From Aquimarina sp. MAR_2010_214 (GTDB taxonomy: Bacteria; Bacteroidota; Bacteroidia; Flavobacteriales; Flavobacteriaceae): a stretch of DNA of 64,000 bases. Below are positions 57,934 through 64,000 of the stretch, one piece after another. A program made the position numbers and the translations under genes. The notes beneath the pieces are model-generated. The model ran no database searches. It saw only the letters and a list, made by a program, of their open reading frames with translations, and was not told the DNA's origin. The stretch covers positions 2,666,001 to 2,730,000 of the forward strand of contig NZ_PJMS01000001.1 in the NCBI RefSeq assembly GCF_002846555.1. The letters run 5' to 3'. Each line of letters begins with the position of its first letter. Position 1 is the first letter of the stretch.

Positions 57934-60900
57934 ATGTTTAAAAAAAGAATAAACTCAATAAATTTTATTACAATTAATTGTTCATGGCGACAGTTACTTT
58001 GTACGACCTTATTTCTAACAGTAATTCTATCTGTTTTCCCTCATGGCACAGTAACATACCCGCCAAGTCGTGTTTGGAATTGTTTTCAGGAAAACCCCGA
58101 AAGCCCAGATTCTGCAGCTTGTATTGCAGCAGTAGCCTCTCATGGCACGCAGCCATTATATGATTGGAGTGAAATTAATCAAGCGAATGCTAATGGTGAT
58201 CATAGGAAATATGTGATGGATGGAAACCTGGCTAGTGGTGGCAGACCTAATAAATACGGAGGTATGGATCAAGTTAGATCTGATTGGGTGTCGACACAAG
58301 TCTCCCCAGGGCCATTTACAGTTACTTGGACAAATCATGCTCCTCATGCAACTGAATATTATGAAGTTTATATAACCAAAGAAAGCTGGACACCTGATCA
58401 GCCATTAACGTGGGATAGTCTTGTGCTTTTAGTACGAACATCTCCAAGTGCACCAGAAAGGGTTGTTAATATTCCGGTAACACTTCCTGTTAGAACAGGT
58501 AAACATGTTATTTATAGTGTTTGGCAAAGATCAGACAGTCCAGAAGCATTTTATTCGACTAGTGACATCAATTTTGATGGAGGAGGTACTGATACGCAGG
58601 CACCTTCTACCCCTACTGGTTTAGGGGCATCAAATGCTACACAAACTACAGCCGATCTTGCCTGGAGTGCTGCTACCGATAATGTAGCTGTAACGGGATA
58701 TGATATATACCAGGGAAGTACTGTTATTACTACTGTAACAGGGACTTCATATCAAGTAACCGGATTAACAGAAAACACCTCGTATTCTTTTAGAATAAAA
58801 GCGAAGGATGCTGCAAATAATCAATCTGGTTTTAGCAATACTGCAACTGCAACTACACTTCCTGATACCGGAGGAGGAAACTGTGGAGGATTACCACAAT
58901 ATGTTGCGGGAACTTCATATAGCAAAGATCAAGAAGTACAAAATGAAGGAGAAAAATTTACATGTAATATTCCAGGATGGTGCTCTTCAGCGGCAGCTTG
59001 GGCATATGCACCGGGTACCGGAGCTCATTGGCAAGATGCATGGTCAAAAACAGGAGATTGTAGTGGCGGTACTCCTAATACGAGCCCTACCGTAAGTATT
59101 ACTTCACCAAACAATAATAGCTCGTTTCAAGAAGGAGTATCTGTAACAATATCTGCTAATGCAGCAGATGCAGATGGTACAGTATCCAAAGTTGAGTTTT
59201 ATAATGGAACCACAAAATTAGGAGAAGATGTTTCTAGTCCTTACGAATATGTTTGGCAAAATGTCTCTGCAGGAAATTATGCAATAACTGCGAAAGCTAC
59301 AGATAACCAAGTAGCATCGACTACATCCTCGGTAGTAAATATTACAGTTAATGGGGTTAATAACGCTACTCCAACAGTTGCGATTACTTCACCAAATAAT
59401 AATGATTCTTTTAATGAAGGAACTTCAATCTCTATTACTGCAAATGCTTCTGATAGTGACGGAACGATTTCTAAAGTTGAGTTTTATAATGGAACCACAA
59501 AATTAGGAGAAGATACTACTAGTCCTTATGCGTATACGATTGCTAATGCATCTGTAGGAAATTATACGTTGACTGCCAAAGCAACGGATAATGGCGAAGC
59601 GACTTCAACTTCTTCTGTAATTTCAATTTCGGTTACTGCAGTAGGAAATGGTAATTGCGATGGATTACCACAATATGTTGCGGGTACTTCGTATGGTAAA
59701 GATCAAGAAGTACAAAATGAAGGTGAAAAATTTAAATGTAATATCCCTGGTTGGTGTTCGTCTGCTTCAGCATGGGCCTATGCACCGGGTACCGGAGCAC
59801 ACTGGCAAGATGCTTGGTCAAAAACTGGCGATTGTGGAGGAGGAACAGGAAACTCTCCTGTAGTAAATATCACATCTCCTTCAAATGGAGCTACATACAC
59901 AGCTGGAAACGCTATCGTTATTAATGCAACAGCAACTGATGACGGAACTGTTACCAAAGTAGCGTTTTTTGATGGAAGTGTAAAACTAGGAGAAGATACA
60001 ACTACTCCCTATGCTTATACTATTTCTAATGCGCAATCTGCTAGTTATTCTTTAACAGCCGTAGCAACAGATAATGATAATAACCAAACTACTTCGGATG
60101 TTGTTACTGTAAGAAAGAAAGTCGAAGGAGGAAATGGTAATTTACCAGGTAAAATTTTGGTAGGGTACTGGCATAATTTTGATAACGGATCTACTACACC
60201 AAAACTTAGTGAAGTATCTAGAGATTGGGATGTGATTTGTATCGCTTTTGCAGAACCTAAAAGAGGAAGTAATGCAGATATGCAGTTTAGTCCTTATGAA
60301 ATTTATGGAGGAAATACACAAGCATTTATTGATGATGTTGCTACTGTAAGAAGTAGAGGACAAAAAGTATTAATCTCTATAGGTGGAGCAAATGCTAAGG
60401 TCGAATTAACGAATGAAAATGAGAAGAATGAATTTGTTAGTTCTATGACTAGTATTATCAATACATATGGTTTTGATGGGTTGGATATTGATTTAGAAGG
60501 TAATTCTCTTGCTCTAGCTAGTGGAGATACAGATTTCAGGAACCCAACCACAACGAAGATCAAAAATCTTATTGCTGCTACAAAAACAATTAGAAGTAAT
60601 GTAGGAGCAGACAGGTTTATATTGAGTATGGCGCCAGAAACAGCTTATGTTCAAGGTGCTTATGGAAATTACTCTGGAATTTTTGGAGCATATTTACCTG
60701 TGATTCATGCGTTACGTAATGAAATGAATTATATACATGTGCAGCATTATAATACAGGATCTATGAATGGAAGTGATGGGAAAATATATCAACCGGCAAC
60801 TGCAGATTTTCATGTAGCCATGGCAGAAATGTTGATTACTGGTTTCCCCGTTGCGCAAACAGGACTTACATTTCCAGGTCTTAGAGCAGATCAGGTAGCT

Positions 60901-61428
60901 ATTGGTTTACCTGCAACTACTCAAGCTGCAGGAAGTGGATATACTTCTGAAGCTGTAGTTCAACAAGCATTAGATTATTTAATCAAAGGAGTTTCTTATC
61001 CAGGAAGAACCTATACAACTAGTTCTACCTATCCTGCTTTTAGAGGTTTGATGACTTGGTCTATAAATTGGGATTTAGTGAATAACTCTAGCTTCTCTTC
61101 AAGTCATAGAGCATATCTAGATGGGTTAGGTGCTAGAACCGCTATAGCCAATACGAAAAGTAGTGTAGGAAAAGTGTTCCCTAACCCTGTTTCTGGAAAC
61201 GAAATTAGTATTGTTTTAGATAGTACTATTTCTAAATCAGGTTCTGATTATTTCAGATTCCAGATATTTAATACTAACGGAATTGAAGTTTATAATTTTC
61301 AAGATGATAAGCTTCAAAGAGGAGAAAGTGTTAAGAGTTTTGATATAGGAGAACTAGAATCAGGAATGTATTTCTATACGATTTCAGTTTCTAAAAACAA
61401 AACAACTGGTAAAATAATCAGGGAGTAA
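57934..61428 (+). CDS. AA10 LPMO - GH18 chitinase fusion, T9SS-sorted
   Basis: 1164 residues. The signal peptide ends at residue 36 so His37 (HGTVTYPPSRVWNC) becomes the mature N-terminus, and His138 lies in APHATEYYEVYIT: the copper histidine brace of an AA10 lytic polysaccharide monooxygenase (~37-210). Then FN3 (~219-306), CBM (~317-376), two Ig-like (~383-570), CBM (~575-634), Ig-like (~640-725), GH18 (~735-1070; FDGLDIDLE with Asp848, Asp851, Asp853, Glu855) and a T9SS domain (~1080-1164). It combines oxidative and hydrolytic chitin attack in one chain. Confidence 0.94.
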   Translation: MFKKRINSINFITINCSWRQLLCTTLFLTVILSVFPHGTVTYPPSRVWNCFQENPESPDSAACIAAVASHGTQPLYDWSEINQANANGDHRKYVMDGNLASGGRPNKYGGMDQVRSDWVSTQVSPGPFTVTWTNHAPHATEYYEVYITKESWTPDQPLTWDSLVLLVRTSPSAPERVVNIPVTLPVRTGKHVIYSVWQRSDSPEAFYSTSDINFDGGGTDTQAPSTPTGLGASNATQTTADLAWSAATDNVAVTGYDIYQGSTVITTVTGTSYQVTGLTENTSYSFRIKAKDAANNQSGFSNTATATTLPDTGGGNCGGLPQYVAGTSYSKDQEVQNEGEKFTCNIPGWCSSAAAWAYAPGTGAHWQDAWSKTGDCSGGTPNTSPTVSITSPNNNSSFQEGVSVTISANAADADGTVSKVEFYNGTTKLGEDVSSPYEYVWQNVSAGNYAITAKATDNQVASTTSSVVNITVNGVNNATPTVAITSPNNNDSFNEGTSISITANASDSDGTISKVEFYNGTTKLGEDTTSPYAYTIANASVGNYTLTAKATDNGEATSTSSVISISVTAVGNGNCDGLPQYVAGTSYGKDQEVQNEGEKFKCNIPGWCSSASAWAYAPGTGAHWQDAWSKTGDCGGGTGNSPVVNITSPSNGATYTAGNAIVINATATDDGTVTKVAFFDGSVKLGEDTTTPYAYTISNAQSASYSLTAVATDNDNNQTTSDVVTVRKKVEGGNGNLPGKILVGYWHNFDNGSTTPKLSEVSRDWDVICIAFAEPKRGSNADMQFSPYEIYGGNTQAFIDDVATVRSRGQKVLISIGGANAKVELTNENEKNEFVSSMTSIINTYGFDGLDIDLEGNSLALASGDTDFRNPTTTKIKNLIAATKTIRSNVGADRFILSMAPETAYVQGAYGNYSGIFGAYLPVIHALRNEMNYIHVQHYNTGSMNGSDGKIYQPATADFHVAMAEMLITGFPVAQTGLTFPGLRADQVAIGLPATTQAAGSGYTSEAVVQQALDYLIKGVSYPGRTYTTSSTYPAFRGLMTWSINWDLVNNSSFSSSHRAYLDGLGARTAIANTKSSVGKVFPNPVSGNEISIVLDSTISKSGSDYFRFQIFNTNGIEVYNFQDDKLQRGESVKSFDIGELESGMYFYTISVSKNKTTGKIIRE
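58882..59061 (+). repeat. 180-bp CBM module copy 3
   Basis: First of two copies in the LPMO-GH18 gene. Same length and reading frame as the copy at 57263. Confidence 0.8.
59656..59835 (+). repeat. 180-bp CBM module copy 4
   Basis: Second copy in the LPMO-GH18 gene, very close in DNA to copy 2 in the preceding gene. Confidence 0.8.
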
Positions 61429-61459
61429 TTCATTCTGATTTTATAAATGTAATACTTAA

Positions 61460-61493
61460 AATGGAGTCCAGATATCTGGACTCCATTGTTTTT
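61460..61493. terminator. Bidirectional terminator, 28-bp perfect palindrome
   Basis: Perfect palindrome centred on GATATC (61460-61487) with arms AATGGAGTCCAGAT, followed by GTTTTT on the plus strand. It separates convergent genes. Confidence 0.85.
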
Positions 61494-61516
61494 AATTTAA
61501 TTTTCTTAAAAAGGAT

Positions 61517-61963
61517 TCACTCAACTCTATTATAGTTTTCGGCAAGTGAATATTGTCCGTTTTTATCAATATTAATTTGTTGATAAGAGTTAGAATCCAT
61601 CGTTAGTTCAAATCTAAAAACTTGAATGGTGTCTACAATTTTCATCATTGGTCCCGAAGCATATTCTAAGCGCTCTTCAAGGATACCATCTTTAATTGTA
61701 TAGGTACCATAGCCAAACCATTCGTTGTTGTCTTTTGGATCAAACCGAGTCCACATCACTTTTTCTTTACTATACATCTTAACTTGGCGATATCCATTTT
61801 GATTTAGGATAGTATCGCTTATCTGATTGTCTTCATAAAGAAATTGATGTTTAAGTTCCCAAACACCTTCAAGGTTATAGAGCTCAGTAACGGCAGCTTT
61901 ATTTTGCTGTATAGAAACAGGAAAAAAGCACATTCCGAATAGAATCAGTACTAAAGTTTTCAT
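61517..61963 (-). CDS. Exported lipocalin-like hypothetical protein
   Basis: 148 residues. Signal peptide (MKTLVLILFGMCFFPVSIQ). The mature part starts LEGVWELKHQFLYED and is made of beta strands (GYGTYTIKDGILEERLEYAS), the pattern of lipocalin-like Bacteroidota proteins. No catalytic motif. Convergent with the LPMO-GH18 gene. Function unknown. Confidence 0.7.
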   Translation of the reverse strand: MKTLVLILFGMCFFPVSIQQNKAAVTELYNLEGVWELKHQFLYEDNQISDTILNQNGYRQVKMYSKEKVMWTRFDPKDNNEWFGYGTYTIKDGILEERLEYASGPMMKIVDTIQVFRFELTMDSNSYQQINIDKNGQYSLAENYNRVE

Positions 61964-62187
61964 AATTGAGAGGTTTAAAGTCTGAATCTTATTAAGTTAC
62001 GAAAAAAAGGTGAGATAAAATGAACTTGATTTATTTTGTAAAGTTATTAAAATGTTGATTTTTAGTTCATTATAAGTGAAGTGCTAGTTGGTATTATTTC
62101 GGTTTATTCTATTTTTTAATTTCTGAATTGGGACATGAACCAAATTATTATTTGAAAACCTAAATTGAATATTATAAAGGTATATTA

Positions 62188-62287
62188 GGCTATGATTCGG
62201 CGCAGAGGAGTTGAGGTAAAACAAGTAAACAAATCCATTATGAAAGGATTTTATATTCAACTCCAACCTAACGCCGAGTTTATAGCC
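62188..62287. repeat. Multi-tier imperfect palindrome next to MarR-GNAT gene
   Basis: Nested arms: GGCTAT/ATAGCC, TCGGCG/CGCCGA, GGAGTTGA/TCAACTCC and AATCC/GGATT, about 100 bp in all. It sits in the 3' untranslated region of the 62293 gene. Resembles the cassette palindromes in architecture but lacks AAC/GTT end boxes. Confidence 0.6.
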
Positions 62288-62292
62288 ATATC

Positions 62293-63246
62293 TTAATCTA
62301 TGATCAATTCCATCTGAATGTTACATCTCTCGTACGGAGTTGAATGCCCCACGACTTTATTAAATCCTAGTTTATGATAAAGATTAATTGCTGGTTTTAA
62401 TGTTGTATTACTTTCCAAATATATTTTTTGTGCACCTAGTGACTTAGCTTTTTTAATTATAGCCTTGCCTAGCAACCAACCTATACCTTTACCTTTTACC
62501 TGTGGAGAAACAGCCATTTTGGCAAGCTCAAAATCATAATACGGATCGTTCATTTTTATCAAAGCACATACACCAACAGGCTCTTCTTCGTATAATGCAA
62601 CTAATATTTCACCACCCTTATCCAAAATGTATTCTTTTGGATGATCCAGAGATTTACGATCGGTTTCTTCCATTTTAAAATGAGTAGTAATCCAGTCTTC
62701 ATTGAGATTTTTGAATGGCATTCTGTATTTCGGTTCATAAGGAACAATTTCAATTTTTTTTATTTCTCTTAGTTTCTTCTCTTCTTTAACACGATGAAAC
62801 ATTGATTTTTGATCTAAAAGAAATTCAAATTCTTCAATAGCATGCCACATATTATGCCTACTTTGATTTAAGGTAACCTCTACAGCTTTTTGTACATCTA
62901 TATATTGATCTTTAATATGATTTGCTATCTGCCTGCCTTTGGGAGCCAGTTCGACATTATTTTTTCTTCCATCATTTTTGTCTTTCTTCTCACATAAAAT
63001 TTGTTCCTTAACCATCTCGCGAACGATTTTGCTTACAGAAGGGTGGGAGTGACCAATTTCGTTGGCTATTTCAGTAATAGATTTTTTACCATTCTGTGAC
63101 AAAACATAAAACACAGGGAACCATTTTGGTTTTAAATCCACATTATACATTTCATAAATTTTCATAGCATCTTCTGTCATCTTCTCACTTAACATTCTAA
63201 GCCTGGTGCCAATTGCTATAATACCAACATTTTCAAAAAAAACCAT
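62293..63246 (-). CDS. MarR-type regulator fused to GNAT acetyltransferase
   Basis: 317 residues. The N-terminal MarR winged helix (~30-150; KSITEIANEIGHSHPSVSKIVREM, EKKDKNDGRKNNVELAPKGR) is joined to a C-terminal GNAT domain (~165-317; MAVSPQVKGKGIGWLLGKAI). This bifunctional architecture is known in bacteria. It has a direct TTACGTAA pair just upstream, a likely self-operator. Effector and acetyl substrate unknown. Confidence 0.88.
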   Translation of the reverse strand: MVFFENVGIIAIGTRLRMLSEKMTEDAMKIYEMYNVDLKPKWFPVFYVLSQNGKKSITEIANEIGHSHPSVSKIVREMVKEQILCEKKDKNDGRKNNVELAPKGRQIANHIKDQYIDVQKAVEVTLNQSRHNMWHAIEEFEFLLDQKSMFHRVKEEKKLREIKKIEIVPYEPKYRMPFKNLNEDWITTHFKMEETDRKSLDHPKEYILDKGGEILVALYEEEPVGVCALIKMNDPYYDFELAKMAVSPQVKGKGIGWLLGKAIIKKAKSLGAQKIYLESNTTLKPAINLYHKLGFNKVVGHSTPYERCNIQMELIID

Positions 63247-63258
63247 ATATTTAATTAA

Positions 63259-63278
63259 TTACGTAATCAGTTACGTAA
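63259..63278 (-). promoter_or_regulatory. Probable MarR-type operator upstream of MarR-GNAT gene
   Basis: Two TTACGTAA palindromes (63259-63266, 63271-63278) spaced by TCAG, 13 bp upstream of the start at 63246. The position fits autorepression. Confidence 0.6.
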
Positions 63279-63405
63279 ATATAATGATTTACTTTCTTTT
63301 TTCAAAAATGATGTGTTTTTTAGAGGATATTGTGATAAGATGAAGTACTACAAAGCAGTTTGAAGCGCTATCTTTTGTTTGTAGTTTATGTTTAGAATTA
63401 TTTCA

Positions 63406-63433
63406 CCAAAAAACCCGGTCGAATGGACCGGGT
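63406..63433 (-). terminator. Terminator after OmpA-family gene
   Basis: ACCCGGTC and GACCGGGT pair over a 5-nt loop. On the minus strand the stem is followed by a T run. Located 27 bp after the stop. Confidence 0.8.
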
Positions 63434-63459
63434 CTCTTATATAAAATGAAATGCTTTTA

Positions 63460-64000
63460 CTATTTAGATCCGTTTTTCATAGTTTCTTTAACAAGTCCGT
63501 AGAACTGATCAAATTTTGGATCAATTATAATTCTGGTAGCAGTTTCTATACTTTGTGAACCATACTCACTTTTTCCCAGAACATCCATTCTTTTCGGATC
63601 GACTTTAAAATCATTTTGTAGAGTTCTTACAACCGATGCAGCTTGCTTTGAACTAAGATCCCAGTTATCACTAATACTTTTGTCTTTAAAATTAATAGCA
63701 TTGCTATTTCCTTCAACAATGATTTTTAAATCAGGTTTTGCATTTAAAGCATTTGCTATTTTTCCCAAAACACCTTTTGCTTTATCTTCAATAACACAAT
63801 TATTATCATCTTCACCAAATAATAATGTATTGGCCAAAGTGATTAACACAGCCCCGTTTTGTACAGCAATATTAGCATCACTGCCAAGTGCATTTTTTAA
63901 AACGGTTAGCGATGCCAGTTTGGTAGAATCAGTTTTACCAATAGCATCATTTATGTTCTTAATTTGTTTATCTTTTTCCTGAAGACTTTTAAGAGAAGTT
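63460..64000 (-). CDS. OmpA-family protein, C-terminal part (5' end outside window)
   Basis: The frame is open to the right window edge, so the N-terminus is missing; the GTG at 63849 is not the real start. The visible ~180 residues begin in a coiled-coil-like Lys/Gln stretch (SLQEKDKQIKNIND) and continue with an OmpA-type peptidoglycan-binding domain (KIIVEGNSNAINF, NWDLSSKQAASVVRTL, RMDVLGKSEYGSQ). Expected cell-envelope anchoring. Confidence 0.8.
   Translation of the reverse strand, partial: TSLKSLQEKDKQIKNINDAIGKTDSTKLASLTVLKNALGSDANIAVQNGAVLITLANTLLFGEDDNNCVIEDKAKGVLGKIANALNAKPDLKIIVEGNSNAINFKDKSISDNWDLSSKQAASVVRTLQNDFKVDPKRMDVLGKSEYGSQSIETATRIIIDPKFDQFYGLVKETMKNGSK

Noticed and set aside
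56190..60110. Regularly spaced repeats suggesting CRISPR or satellite DNA
   Set aside because: They lie in frame inside chitinase genes and encode Ig-like and CBM protein modules.
61460..61487. 28-bp perfect palindrome as regulator operator
   Set aside because: It lies between convergent genes and runs into a T tract, so terminator is the simpler reading.

Overview
The window reads as chromosome of a marine flavobacterium (Bacteroidota, Flavobacteriaceae; an Aquimarina-like chitin degrader is my best guess from gene content, not a proven identity). Supporting signs are low G+C, SusC/SusD and DUF4249 outer-membrane systems, many LxxC lipoproteins, type IX secretion (T9SS) C-terminal sorting domains, LytTR/LytS regulators and very few Shine-Dalgarno sequences.

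Layout. (1) 1-8.1 kb: the 3' end of a TonB-dependent receptor with its DUF4249 lipoprotein partner, a DUF255/thioredoxin-fold lipoprotein on the minus strand, and a large FG-GAP/ASPIC-UnbV lipoprotein. (2) 8.2-11.6 kb: small accessory genes (two GNATs, Crp-like regulator, FMN reductase, SnoaL-like protein, GlsB/YeaQ-like membrane protein). (3) 11.88-19.48 kb: seven consecutive same-strand units carrying mostly unrecognised genes, separated by 138-201 bp imperfect palindromes. Each unit starts GTT-N7-A and ends with a complementary N7-AAC. The heptamer differs between units but matches within a unit. This is integron-cassette logic, but the core is not the canonical attC consensus and no integrase is visible in the window. 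(4) 19.5-29.8 kb: MerR/TipAS, RibD-like reductase, hydrolases, Crp-like regulators, DinB, HxlR and a beta-lactamase-family protein, interspersed with decayed half-copies of the same palindromes and gene fragments, so the array was probably once longer.

(5) 29.9-44.8 kb: a chitin-oligosaccharide/N-acetylglucosamine locus. On the minus strand are SusC, SusD, NagB fused to a PIG-L/LmbE deacetylase domain, a BadF-type GlcNAc kinase and a GH20 hexosaminidase. Divergently on the plus strand are a LytS-type kinase, a LytTR regulator, a frameshifted sodium:solute symporter and a NagX-like DUF5009 membrane protein. (6) 45.4-61.4 kb: a secreted chitinase cluster with a hybrid sensor kinase whose ATPase domain looks degenerate, a GH19 chitinase, three GH18 chitinases (the last also carries an N-terminal AA10 LPMO) and an orphan LytTR regulator. 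All four enzymes carry Ig-like and CBM5/12-like modules and a T9SS sorting domain. (7) 61.5-64 kb: a lipocalin-like protein, a MarR-GNAT fusion with an obvious palindromic operator, and the C-terminal part of an OmpA-family protein running off the window.

Regions 5 and 6 fit one pathway: secreted chitinases and the LPMO break chitin, SusCD imports oligomers, GH20 releases GlcNAc, the kinase phosphorylates it, and the NagB/PIG-L fusion deacetylates and deaminates it to fructose-6-phosphate. No tRNA, rRNA or CRISPR was seen.
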